64,000 bases of DNA. Source: Corynebacterium comes. Its GTDB lineage: Bacteria; Actinomycetota; Actinomycetes; Mycobacteriales; Mycobacteriaceae. Both the position numbers and the translations under genes were made by a program. Location of the stretch: NCBI RefSeq assembly GCF_009734405.1, contig NZ_CP046453.1, positions 2,232,001 through 2,296,000 on the forward strand. Direction: 5' to 3'. Under the pieces are notes generated by a model that was not told the origin of the DNA, did no database searches, and saw only the letters and a program-made list of their open reading frames with translations. Positions 9,461 through 19,800 of the stretch are shown piece by piece (within the stretch, counting starts at the first letter, position 1; each line of letters begins with the position of its first letter).

Positions 9461-10116
9461 TGACCACGGAGATTCCCGCGCCGGAGGTCGAGGACGGCAT
9501 CCTCGTCCCCCGTCGCCGCCCCGCGCAGGCCCGCAGCCGCGAGCGGTTCGACCGCATCCTCACGGCCGCACGGAGCGTGCTTGTCGACGTCGGGTTCGAA
9601 TCCTTCACCTTCGACGAAGTCGCCCGCCGTGCCGAGGTTCCCATCGGCACGCTCTACCAGTTCTTCGCCAACAAGTACGTCCTCATCTGCGAGCTGGACC
9701 GCGTCGACACCGCCGACACCGTCTCCGAACTGCAGAAGTTCTCGGGACGCGTCCCCACCCCGCAGTGGCCCGACATCTTCGACGAATTCATCGACCACCT
9801 GGCCCGGCTGTGGCGCGAGGACCCCTCCCGGCGCGCAGTCTGGCACGCCGTGCAGTCCACTCCCGCGACCCGTGCGACCGCCGCCGCCACCGAAAAGCAG
9901 ATGCTCGACATCATCTCCGCCGTGGTGGCCCCGCTCTCCCCGGACTCCACCCCGGAGGAGCGTCACCAACTCGCGGGCCTGCTCATCCACACGGTGTCCT
10001 CGCTGCTCAACTACGCCATCCGCGACCTTGAACGGGACGACGACACCTTCGAGTCCATCGTCACCGAGATCAAGCGCATGCTCGTCGCTTACCTCTTCGC
10101 GGTAGCCACTGCCTGA
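9460..10116 (+). CDS. TetR-family transcriptional regulator
   Basis: 218 residues. The N-terminal helix-turn-helix (RFDRILTAARSVLVDVGFES, with EVPIGTLYQFFANK) is typical of TetR. The C-terminal ligand domain resembles TetR_C groups with PDIFDEFIDHLARLW. The ATG overlaps the bcp stop by one base. The open frame extends to 9298, but that part lies inside bcp and is not conserved in character. Target genes and ligand cannot be named. Confidence 0.88.
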   Translation: MTTEIPAPEVEDGILVPRRRPAQARSRERFDRILTAARSVLVDVGFESFTFDEVARRAEVPIGTLYQFFANKYVLICELDRVDTADTVSELQKFSGRVPTPQWPDIFDEFIDHLARLWREDPSRRAVWHAVQSTPATRATAAATEKQMLDIISAVVAPLSPDSTPEERHQLAGLLIHTVSSLLNYAIRDLERDDDTFESIVTEIKRMLVAYLFAVATA

Positions 10117-10126
10117 GGAAAGTAAT

Positions 10127-10132
10127 TAGGAT
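10127..10132 (+). promoter_or_regulatory. -10 hexamer of the 52-residue protein gene
   Basis: TAGGAT, 6 bases before the ATG at 10139. Confidence 0.45.
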
Positions 10133-10138
10133 TGGCTC

Positions 10139-10297
10139 ATGACTACCGATCCGAGGAACCCCGACCAGCAGCCCACCCCGATCGCCGACCCCGACGGCCG
10201 CCCCGACCAGCAGCCCACCAACGTGCCCCAGCCCGAGGACCAGCGGGACTCCGATTCCTTCGACCACAAGGTCGCCGAGAACCCGCCCCGCGACTGA
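10139..10297 (+). CDS. Small Pro/Asp/Gln-rich hypothetical protein
   Basis: 52 residues beginning MTTDPRNPDQQPTPIADPDG, with an internal near-repeat (PDQQPTPIADP / PDQQPTNVPQP). No helix-forming or membrane segment is seen; it is probably disordered. Support comes from an ATG 6 bases after a TAGGAT hexamer and from coding-like codon use. Function unknown. Confidence 0.5.
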   Translation: MTTDPRNPDQQPTPIADPDGRPDQQPTNVPQPEDQRDSDSFDHKVAENPPRD

Positions 10298-10334
10298 GGG
10301 CGCCCGGCAGACAGAGAAACAGCGGCAGGAGCAG

Positions 10335-11711
10335 TCACTTTCTCCGGCTGCGCCTGCGCTTCTTCTCGTCGTCATCCTTCTTGCTCAGGGTCGCACCCTT
10401 GGCGATGTACAGGGTCCGGTTGAAGCGCTCCTGGTAACGCATCTGCTGGTACTTCCACCGCTCGGTCATGGTGGACTTCGACTCCACCCGGTCCTTCGGG
10501 TGGACCGGATCCTCACCGAGCACAGGATCATCGCCGACCTGGTAGGTGTCTGTCCACACCTGGATGACGGACCAGGCCACGGCCGTCAGCGGTACCGAGA
10601 GGATGGCCCCGAAGATGCCGCCCACGATCGTGCCCACCGACAGTGCCAGCAGAACGACGATGGCGTGCAGGCTCAGGGTGCGCCCCATCACCACCGGCTG
10701 CAGCAGGTCCCCCTCCATCTGGTTGACCACGATGACTACCGCGACCACGATCAGCGCCACTACCAGACCATTGGTCACCAGGGCCACCAGGGCCGCCAGG
10801 ATACCGGCGATGGTGGCCCCGATGATCGGCAGGAAGGCGCCGACGAACACGATGACAGCGAGCGGCAGCGCCAGCGGCACCCCGAGCAGCGCCAGGGCCA
10901 CGCCGATGAACACCGCATCGACGGCGGCGATGATGGCGGTGCCCCGCACATAACCACCGAGAATCTGGATGGTGCGGTCCCCTGACTCCGCGAGCCTGGC
11001 CCGGGTCTCCCCCCGGAACCACCGCAGCGCGAAGTTCCACATCTTCGGCCCGTCCTTGAGGAAGAAGAACAGAATGACGATCATGAGGACCAGGCCGGTG
11101 ATGAACTCCGTGGCGGCGGTAAGTCCGGTCAGGGCACTGTCGACGAATGCTCCGCTGGTGGCCAGCTGAGTGGCCTGCGCGATCACATCGTCGAAGGCTG
11201 CCGTGTCGAAGGGCAGAGGGCCGGACAGGAAGAAACTCTCCAGTTCCCGCCACCCCTCCACAGCGGACGTGGAGAGTGAGTCCCATTCATTGAGTACCGC
11301 GAAGACGATGCCCGTGATGATGCCGCTCAGCAGACCGAGGATTCCGATGAAGGCCGCGCCCGTGGCCAGCAGGCTCGACCATCCCTTCCGCTTGAGTCGC
11401 CTCACCACCGGATAGACCGCGGAGGCGAGAATCAGGGCCACGAGTGCGGCGATCACCACGAGGGACACCCTCAGCAGGAGCCACACAGTGCCCATGAACA
11501 CCGCCGAGACGAGCAGTATCTGGGCGGACCGGGAAGCGGTCTGCCCCCACGTGTCGGACCAGGGGGCGACGGCCTGCGTCCCTTCGGGAGCGGGCTGGTC
11601 GGGCGGTTCTTCTGCGCGATGTGCCCCGGGCAACGGGCCGGCGGACTCAGCCGACTCTGACTTCCGGGGGCCGGAGGAATCCTGCGCAGGGCCGGTCGGA
11701 TCGGTCATCAT
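10335..11711 (-). CDS. AI-2E family transporter (PerM/DUF20 type)
   Basis: 458 residues. A disordered Pro/Glu-rich N-terminus of about 60 residues precedes eight or so hydrophobic helices, with the family motifs FFFLKDGPKMW and GAFLPIIGATIAGILAAL. The tail is strongly basic (KKDDDEKKRRRSRRK). Starts at tandem ATGs with AGGAG 5 bases upstream. The substrate is unproven; family members export autoinducer-2 or act as sodium/proton antiporters. The charged cytoplasmic ends are typical of corynebacterial homologues. Confidence 0.85.
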   Translation of the reverse strand: MMTDPTGPAQDSSGPRKSESAESAGPLPGAHRAEEPPDQPAPEGTQAVAPWSDTWGQTASRSAQILLVSAVFMGTVWLLLRVSLVVIAALVALILASAVYPVVRRLKRKGWSSLLATGAAFIGILGLLSGIITGIVFAVLNEWDSLSTSAVEGWRELESFFLSGPLPFDTAAFDDVIAQATQLATSGAFVDSALTGLTAATEFITGLVLMIVILFFFLKDGPKMWNFALRWFRGETRARLAESGDRTIQILGGYVRGTAIIAAVDAVFIGVALALLGVPLALPLAVIVFVGAFLPIIGATIAGILAALVALVTNGLVVALIVVAVVIVVNQMEGDLLQPVVMGRTLSLHAIVVLLALSVGTIVGGIFGAILSVPLTAVAWSVIQVWTDTYQVGDDPVLGEDPVHPKDRVESKSTMTERWKYQQMRYQERFNRTLYIAKGATLSKKDDDEKKRRRSRRK

Positions 11712-11760
11712 GGCACTCCTTCAGAAGGGTTACCCGCTGGTACACGGCCGGACCGGCTGT

Positions 11761-11973
11761 TCACCGCGCTGAGCCGGTCTCGTCGATGAAGATCGTCCCC
11801 GAAGGGCACAACCGTTTCGCGCGTCGCACCGCGGGCCACTCCGACTCCGGGGGATGTTCGGTGATCAGGCTGATGAATCCGCCGTGCTCCTCCAGATTCC
11901 GGAAGACGCCCGGGGCGATGTACCCGCAGTTGCCGGAGGCGATGCAGGTGTCGTAGTTCGCGGAGACCTTCAT
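11761..11973 (-). CDS. Single-cluster ferredoxin
   Basis: 70 residues, beginning MKVSANYDTCIASGNCGYIA and ending with CPSGTIFI. The three cysteine positions (C-x5-C ... CP) match actinobacterial [3Fe-4S] ferredoxins that serve oxygenases. GAGGGG lies just before the ATG. It starts 20 bases after the desaturase stop, so it probably supplies electrons to that desaturase. Confidence 0.9.
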   Translation of the reverse strand: MKVSANYDTCIASGNCGYIAPGVFRNLEEHGGFISLITEHPPESEWPAVRRAKRLCPSGTIFIDETGSAR

Positions 11974-11993
11974 GTTCCCCTCACTTTCCTGGA

Positions 11994-13037
11994 TCAGCCC
12001 CGGTACCGGAGGACCAGCGGGCACGTGTACGGGTCACGGTTCTTGAGGCCGACCTGATTGAGGTAGGCGATGATCACACCGTAGGCCTCCCCCAGTGTCG
12101 TCTCCGTGTAGGGGACGCCCAGCGCGGAGCAGTGTTCCCGGACCAGTTTCTGCAGCACCGGGAGATTCGGGCGGGGAGTCCTGGGGAAGAGGTGGTGCTC
12201 GATCTGGTACTCGAGCCCACCCATGAAAAACCTCACCAGGCGGCTACCGCGGATGTTCCGGGACATGTGTACCTGGCGACGCAGAAAGTCGAGCTTCACG
12301 TCATGGGGGACGGTGGGCATGCCGATGTGGCTGGCCGCGAACGCCCCGCCGAGGAGAAGGCCGAACACCAGCGTCTGAACCACGATGAAGGCCAACGCCA
12401 GCCAGAACGGCAGGACGATGAACAGGAAGATGGGGATACCCAGCAGCCTGATCCCCACAAAGAGGATCTCCACCCACCGGAACTTGATCCGTCCGCGGCC
12501 GAGAATCGTCCTCACGGAGGCGACGTGCAGGGAGAATCCCTCGAAAGGCAGCAGGGGCAGGAAGTACCACCCCTGGTAGCGGGAGAGTTTCCCGGCCAGA
12601 CCAGTGCGCCTGTCTGTGCTGTCAGGAGTCAGTGACAGCACCCTGGAATTCAGGTCAGGATCGGAGCGCTCCTTGTTGGGGTTCGCGTGATGCCGACTGT
12701 GTTTGTTGACCCACCAGCCGTAGCTCAGGCCGATGAACAGGCCGGCGAGCACGCGGGAGGTCCACTCGTTCCACCTGCGGTCCTCGAAGATCTCCTGATG
12801 AGCCGCCTCGTGGCTGAGGAATCCGAGCTGGGACATCGCGACACCCAGGAAGACAGCGAAAAGCAGCAGGTACCAACCGTCCCCGGCCAGCGCCACGACG
12901 ATCAGGCTGAGCACGGTGCCCAGCGTCCAGAAGAGGATTCGTGGCCAGTAGAAGCCGAGCCGACGCCGCATCAGACCCGCGTCATTTACTTTGGTGGACA
13001 GCTCAAGGAAAGACTCGGTGTAGGGGTTGGCGATCAC
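11994..13037 (-). CDS. Membrane fatty acid desaturase (DesA3-like)
   Basis: Di-iron acyl desaturase of 347 residues. The three histidine boxes are HEAAHQ, HSRHH and EHHLF, with four hydrophobic segments between. GTG start at 13037 chosen because GGAG sits 5 bases upstream. It is followed by a ferredoxin gene in the same operon and lies beside acpS and FAS-I, so it probably introduces double bonds into FAS-I products. The position of the double bond cannot be read from sequence. Confidence 0.9.
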   Translation of the reverse strand: MIANPYTESFLELSTKVNDAGLMRRRLGFYWPRILFWTLGTVLSLIVVALAGDGWYLLLFAVFLGVAMSQLGFLSHEAAHQEIFEDRRWNEWTSRVLAGLFIGLSYGWWVNKHSRHHANPNKERSDPDLNSRVLSLTPDSTDRRTGLAGKLSRYQGWYFLPLLPFEGFSLHVASVRTILGRGRIKFRWVEILFVGIRLLGIPIFLFIVLPFWLALAFIVVQTLVFGLLLGGAFAASHIGMPTVPHDVKLDFLRRQVHMSRNIRGSRLVRFFMGGLEYQIEHHLFPRTPRPNLPVLQKLVREHCSALGVPYTETTLGEAYGVIIAYLNQVGLKNRDPYTCPLVLRYRG

Positions 13038-13125
13038 CGGAACTCCTATCACTGTGACCTGCAGCAACTTCAATATTTCAATTGAACCACCCGCATTCGG
13101 GCAGGGCAATAGGCCAATAGGAGGG

Positions 13126-13542
13126 TTATTCCAGGCCCGCCACAATCAGACAGGTCGCCACTGCGGAATCACCGTCGTGGCTGATGGACAGGCTCGTGGA
13201 GATCTTCCCCAGGCTCTCCGCCACGGCCCGGGCGACCTCATCCCGAGGCTCGACGGCCACCCGCCCCCACCGGTCCGGCTGAATGACGATCTCGCGGAAA
13301 TCCACCAGATCCGGTGACATCACCGGCGGCCGCCCGTAGATCGCCTGCGACCATGCCTTGATGAATGCCTCCTTCGCCGCCCAGCGACCGGCCAGGTGCA
13401 GAACCCGGTCCGGCCGCTGGTCGGCCACCCGCAGCTCCAGGGCCGTGAAATTATCCTCGAACCGGGAGCCCGGCATTTCCAGCTGCTCCCGGAAGCCCGG
13501 CACGTGGACGATATCGACGCCGATGTGATGCATGCGGTCCAT
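13126..13542 (-). CDS. acpS: Holo-[acyl-carrier-protein] synthase
   Basis: Transfers 4'-phosphopantetheine from CoA to the ACP domain of FAS-I. 138 residues with the conserved GVDIVHVPGF start, metal/CoA motif GRWAAKEAFIKAW and the ISHDGD block. ATG 13542 or 13533 could be the start. It lies downstream of the FAS-I gene on the same strand after a hairpin, the usual corynebacterial arrangement. Confidence 0.93.
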   Translation of the reverse strand: MDRMHHIGVDIVHVPGFREQLEMPGSRFEDNFTALELRVADQRPDRVLHLAGRWAAKEAFIKAWSQAIYGRPPVMSPDLVDFREIVIQPDRWGRVAVEPRDEVARAVAESLGKISTSLSISHDGDSAVATCLIVAGLE

Positions 13543-13755
13543 TGTGCCCGACCTGGGCCGGTCCGCCCTGCACCCGCAGGACGGACAATGCGAAGGCTCG
13601 TAAAATGTCACAGAATACGAGTGCGCGTATCTTTATATGCCCAGTTCGCAGCTCTCCGCCACGAAGCGGGGTGATCGTCTTTCCGATCCCTCGTCTTATC
13701 TGACGTGACGCATCACCATGTCCCCCCCCCGGCAGGCAATCACCCCGACAACGCC

Positions 13756-13794
13756 GAAGGCCCGCACCCCCGGAAACAGAGGGTACGGGCCTTC
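13756..13794 (-). terminator. Hairpin after the FAS-I gene
   Basis: Inverted repeat GAAGGCCCG (13756-13764) with CGGGCCTTC (13786-13794), extended by an inner CACCC/GGGT pairing, starting 15 bases after the FAS-I stop. There is no T-run, so it may be a weak terminator or processing site. The remainder of 13543-13808 holds only the acpS upstream region; I see no gene. Confidence 0.55.
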
Positions 13795-13808
13795 AGAGCC
13801 TGGCCGGG

Positions 13809-16800
13809 TTAGGAGTTGATCTCGGCACCCGTGCGCAGGACGCCGTCCACGAGGCGGGCGTTGTCGTCCAGCAGGACGGCCGCCTCCCGTGCCTTCACGG
13901 CGTCACCGGTGCCACCGAGGTTACGGTCGGCCGGACGCTCGTACAGCGGGGCACCGCCGTACATTCCGTCGACGATGCGACGCAGGCCGGCCTCCTCGCG
14001 GGCGACGGCGGACTTCGCCCACGCGGCTGCGGCGTCCTGGCCACGCTCCTGGCGCAGGGCCTCGAGGAACGCGCCCGGATGGACGATGGCGACCAGTGCG
14101 GACACGTGGCCGAAGCCGAGCGAGGTCACCAGACCTGCCTTCGGGGCCTGGCCGCTCAGGTCGAGCGGCTTGCGCAGCCACACCAGGTGCTGGTGCTGTG
14201 CGAGGACCGGGTCGACGGAGTCGAGCGACCTGTTGGCCGGGAGCAGGCCGGAACGCAGGACCTGGGTCAGGCCGATCATCTGGAAGGCCGCGGCACCGCC
14301 CTTGGCATGGCCGGTGAGCGACTTCTGGGAGATGACGTACATCGGGTTGCCGTCCGCGCGACCGATGGAGGCTGCGATGCGCTCGTGCAGGTCCGACTCG
14401 TTCGGGTCGTTGGCGGTGGTGGAGGTGTCGTGCTTGGAGATGATGGAGATCTCGTTGGCGGACACGCCCACAGCGGCCAGCTGGCGTGCCAGACGGGAGT
14501 CGGTGCCTCCACGTGCCGCACCCAGGGCGCCGAGGCCCGGGGCCGGGATGGAGGTGTGCGCGCCGTCGGCGAAGGACTCGGCGAAGGCGACGACACCCAG
14601 GACCGGCAGGCCGAGGTCGGCGGCGACGGAGCCGCGGGCCAGCAGCACGGTGCCGCCACCCTCGGACTCGATGAAGCCACCGCGACGACGGTCGTTGGCA
14701 CGGGAGAAGTAGCGGTGCTCGATGCCCTTGTTCTCCATCTCAGTGGAGTCGGCGGTGGCGGCCATGTCGCCGAAGCCGGTGATTCCCTCGATGGACAGGT
14801 CGTCCAGGCCGCCGGCGACGACGAAGTCCGCCTTGCCCAGCGAGATCTTGTCGTAGCCCTCCTCCACGGAGACCGCAGCGGTGGCGCAGGCGGCGACCGG
14901 GTGGATCATCTGGCCGTAGCCACCGACGTAGGACTGCATGACGTGCGCTGCGACGACGTTGGGCAGGGCCTCCTGGAGGATGTCGTTCGCGCGCGGTTCG
15001 GCGAGCAGCCCGTCGAGGTAGAGCGAGCGCATGGACTCGACGCCGCCCATGCCGGTGCCCTGGGTGGAGGACACGCGGGCAGGGTGGATGCCACGGAGTA
15101 GCTCCGCCGGGGTGAAGCCGGAGGAGAGGAACGCGTCGACGGTGCAGACGAGGTTCCACAGCGCCAGGCGGTCCAGGTTGTCGATCATGTCGGCGGGGAT
15201 GCCGTACACGGCGGGATCGAAGCCCTCCGGGATCTGGCCGCCGACGAAGCGCGACATGGTGGTGCGGCGCGGAACGCGGACGGCGGAGCCGGCGTGGCGG
15301 ACGACCGTCCACTCCCCTGCTTCGTCGTCGTAGAACGCGGAGGTGTGGTCCGGCTCGGAGTCGACGAAGGTCTTGGCCTCCTCCTTGGAGGCGACGCTGA
15401 AGGAGAGGTCCTTGTCCAGGTAGACGGTGGTCAGCTCCGGCGCGAGGTTGTCGACCATGAAGAAGTCATCGTGGTAGCGGCGGACGCCGACCCTGCCCAG
15501 GACCTCGTCGTGGAAGCGGTCGTAGACCTCCTCCTCGGCGAGTTCCTGATCCTCGGCGTCGTACCAGGCGTCGTTGTCCCAGCGGATGAGGCCCATGGTC
15601 CAGGCGAGTTCGATGACGCCGGCGGCGGTGAGGTCGCCGGAGAGCTCGGCGTCGAAACGCGTGCGGGCGGAGCCGTAGGGGCCCAGCTCGCCGGCGCCGA
15701 CGATGACGATCATGTCCTCGAGACTCGTTGAAACGCCGCTGAAGTCCGGTGCCGTCCACTCGAAGCGGCGGTACGGGGTCGGCAGCGCGGTGAGGGTGCG
15801 GGGCTCCTCGACCTCCTGCTTGTCGACGCCCGCGTTCTCCGCGTCCGCGGCCGCCTCAGCGGCCAGCTGGGAGATGTTGACGTCGGACTCGCCCAGCCCG
15901 CCGGTGAAGTCCACGATGACCGGGGCGTTGGCTGCCTCGGCACGGACCTCAGTGGTGACCTGGGAGACGAGCAGCTCCGCCATCTCCTCGTTGGAGAAGG
16001 TGCGGACGCCCTTGGACTCGATGGTCTCGACGAGCGGGTCGTTGCCGCCCATCAGGCCGGTGCCACGGACCCAGCCGATGAAGGCGTGGACGAGGCTGGT
16101 GCGCTCGCCCCACACCTTCTCGGCGTTCCAGCGGGTGACCACCGCGTCGAGGGACGCCTTGGACTCGCCGTAGGCGCCGTCGCCGCCGAAGCGGCCACGG
16201 TTCGGGGAACCCGGCAGGACGACGTGCAGTCGCTTGCCCACCTGGGTGTCCACGCCGAGCTCGGAGAGGCCGGCGATGAGTCGCTCGACGGCCCACAGCA
16301 GCAGGCGCATCTGGGACTCGGAGGAGGGACCCGCGTCGGCGAGCGAACCCATGACGCGCGGCGCCGCGAACGGGAACAGCAGCGTCGGGACGAGTGCCTT
16401 CTTCAGGACCTTCTTCCGGCCGTTGACGGTGGCGGTCTGCTCGTTGCCGATCCACTCGATCACGGCGTCGAGATCCGTGTAGGAGCTCAGGTTCGCCGGG
16501 ACGATCCACAGGGCCGCGGTGCCGCGGGCGGCACGTGCGTAGAGGTCCTTGTAGTAGCCCAGACGGGAGTGCGAGAGGTTGGAGGTGGTGACCACCACGG
16601 TGGCGCCGCCCTCGAGCAGCTCGGCGACGACGCCGGCGGCGATCGAGTTCGGGGAGGCACCGGTGACCACTGCCACGTCGGTGGAGAAGCGCAGGGTCTC
16701 TTCGTCACGTGCCTGGGCGGCCAGCCCGGTCAGGCCCAGGAACTCGGCCTGCTTCGCCACGTTCTCGCCGGCACCCGTGACGTCGACGTCGGCGACGTCG

Positions 16801-19800
16801 AGCTCACCGAGGGAGACACGGGTGAGGTCCTCGCGGGCGGAGGCCCAGCGGTCGTCGAGAAGCACGGCCTCGGCCGCGGAGAAACGCGGGGCGACCTGGC
16901 GCGGCCAGTCGGAGCCGAGCTCGCGGGAGACCAGGTCGAACAGGGCGGCGTGTTCGTCGGCCTGCTCGTCCAGGTTCTGGGACTCGTACAGGCTGATGCC
17001 CAGCTGGGAGAGGATGGTCCGGGCGGTCTCCGCCAGGACACCTTCCTTGCCGGTGACCTGCTCGGCGAACTCGCCGAGTGCGGCAGAGTCGACGACGCCA
17101 CCGGCGCCGCCGCCCGCAGAGGGCAGGCCCACGGCGACACCACGGCGGGCGGCCACGGACTGGACGGCGGCGTCGATGAGCTGGTCGAGCTCACCGGCGT
17201 TGGACGGGGTGGCCGGGCTCAGGGTGGCCAGGTCACCGCCGCGCAGGGAGGCACCCTCGCGGGCACCGATGACCACCTCGGCGACGACGTGGGTGGCCCA
17301 GCCGCTGCCGAGCTGCCAGGTGCCGGCGACGCGTTCGGAGATGTAGTTCGGCTTCTTGCCGGTCGGTCCGGTGATGCGACGCAGGGCGTCGGCGGCGGAG
17401 TCACCCAGGACCGGGCCGAAGGCCTTGTAGCCCTTGGCCATCTTGGTGACGGTGACCTTCAGGGCATTCAGCTCGGCGTCTGCGGCGCCGTCGATGGCAC
17501 CCAGGCCGAACTCCACGCCCAGGTCCAGCAGCAGCTGGTTACGGCGGGAGGACACACCCTCGACGAGGGTCTCGATGGAATCGGTGGGGCCCATCTGGTC
17601 CGGACGGACCTTGGTCCAGATGGCGATGAGCATCTCGGTGGCGTCCGAGGGGGTGAACTCGATGTCATCCGGGGTGCCGGCGCCTGGGGCGGCGACCGGG
17701 GCGGGGGCGGTGGCCGGGACGGTGGCGCCGGTCGGAGCGTTCGCGGCGACCGGGGCGGGACCGGCGGTGGAGGACTTCGGCGCCGGTGCGGACTCCGCTG
17801 CGGGCGCGTCCGGGACGACGTCCTCGGCGACCTCACGGACGATCTCATCGGTGGCGAATACGACCGGGCGGTCGCGCTCGACGTTGAGGACCTCGATCGG
17901 GGTGCCGGCGTACTGCGGCAGACGCAGGGTCTGACCCAGCATGTTGGCCAGCGTCGGGGCGGAACCGACGCCGACCTCGACGAAACGGTCCATGCCCAGG
18001 CCACCGTTGGCCCGGGAGCGCAGGATGAGGTCCTGCGTCTCGATCCACCGGACCGGGGAGGCGAACTGCCAGGCCAGCAGCTCGATGAGCAGCGTGCGGC
18101 CGAGCTTCTGCGGGTCCGCGGAGGCGTTCTCGAAGTCGCCCAGGATCTCCTCGATGTACGGGGAGGAGACGACCTCGGTGATGGACTCGACGAACTCGCG
18201 GGTCAGCTCGAACGGGCGGGCCACGAGGTTCGGAATGTAGCGGTCAACCAGGATGTCCAGGTTGATGGCTTCCGGGATCAGGGAATCGAGGTGCTCGCGG
18301 AAGTCACCGACGCCGTCGCGCAGGTGGCTGGAGTGGAAGGGCACGTCGATGCCGGGGATCATGATGAACGCACGCTGGCCCGGGGCCCGCTTCTCTGCGT
18401 CCGCCTTCAGCGCGAGCAGTCCTGCGCGGGTGCCGGCGACGGCGTACTGGACGCCGGCGATGTTGTAGTTCACGATCTCGAGGAACTCGCCGGTGCTGGT
18501 GGCCAGGTCCTTGACGTAGTCGAAGACGTTGTCGGCGGACAGGCCCATTTTGTTCGGGCGCAGTGCGGCGAGGCCGTAGTTGGAGTTGCCCTCCTCGTCG
18601 CGCTCGACCAGGCGGTGCATGGTCAGGCCACGGCGGTAGACGATCTCCACCACGGACTCGAGCGAGAGGACGCCGGAGTAGGCGGCCAGGGCGTTGTACT
18701 CGCCGACGGAATGGCCCGCGAAGTAGGCGCGCTGGTTGAGGGAGTCAGCCTCGCGCATCTCGGCGATCTGGGCACAACCCAGCGTGGCCATGGCGACCTG
18801 GGTGAACTGGGTCAGGAAGAGCACGCCGTCCGGGTGGTGGAAGCGCTCGCCTCCGACGATGACCTCGGTGGGGTTGTTCTTGACGATCTCCAGGACGGAG
18901 AAGCCCAGCTTCGTGCGGGTGTGGCGGTCGGCGCGGTCCCAGACCTCGCGCGCGGCGGCGGAGGAGGCGCGGGACTCCATGCCCATGCCCTGGGACTGGA
19001 TGCCCTGCCCCGGGAAGCCGTAGAAGGTGGTCGGCGCGGCCATGACGGCGGTGGCGGTGAGCACCATGTTGCCGTTGACGGCGGCCGTGACGGTACGGAC
19101 CTCGCCGTGACCCGGGCGCTTGTCGATGCCCGTGCGCTCCACGGTGAATTCGATGGTCTCGCCCGGCAGGATCGGGGCGAGCATGGTGGCGGTGTACTCG
19201 ATCACGCGGGCCGGGCTCGTCGAGGTGGATTCCTCGGAGAAACCGGCGCCGGCGACGAGCTCACCGATGGCGGAGGTCCACATCCCGTGCACGATGACGC
19301 CCGGCAGACCGGCGAGGCCGGCTGCGGTGTCGGAGACGTGGATCGGGTTGCGGTCGCCGGAGACGACGGCGAAGGGGTGCATGGACTCCGGTGCGACGAC
19401 CCGTGCGTAGGCACGGAAGGAACGCGGGGAGTCGATGACGCTCGGCAGAGCCGAGGTGTTGGTGCGCGCGGTGGTGCGGCCGTTGCGGCCCCGGACGGCG
19501 AAGCGCTCGGAGAGCTTGGCCAGCGGCTGACCGTCGGCGGTGAGCTCCGCGCGGACGACGACGAGACGACCCAGGTCGGTGTCGGAGACCTCGTCGGCGG
19601 TGGCGGTGACCTTGATGTCGACCGGACCGGCGGAAACGTCCGGCAGCTCGGCGAGCATGGTCAGGTGGTGCTCGAGGTGGACGAGGGAGAGCATGCCCTC
19701 AACCACGGAAGCGGAGTCGGTGCCCGGTACCACGGCGGAGCGCACGGCGGCGAAGACCGCCGGCCAGGCGCGACCGACGAGGACGTCCGGGGCGGTACCG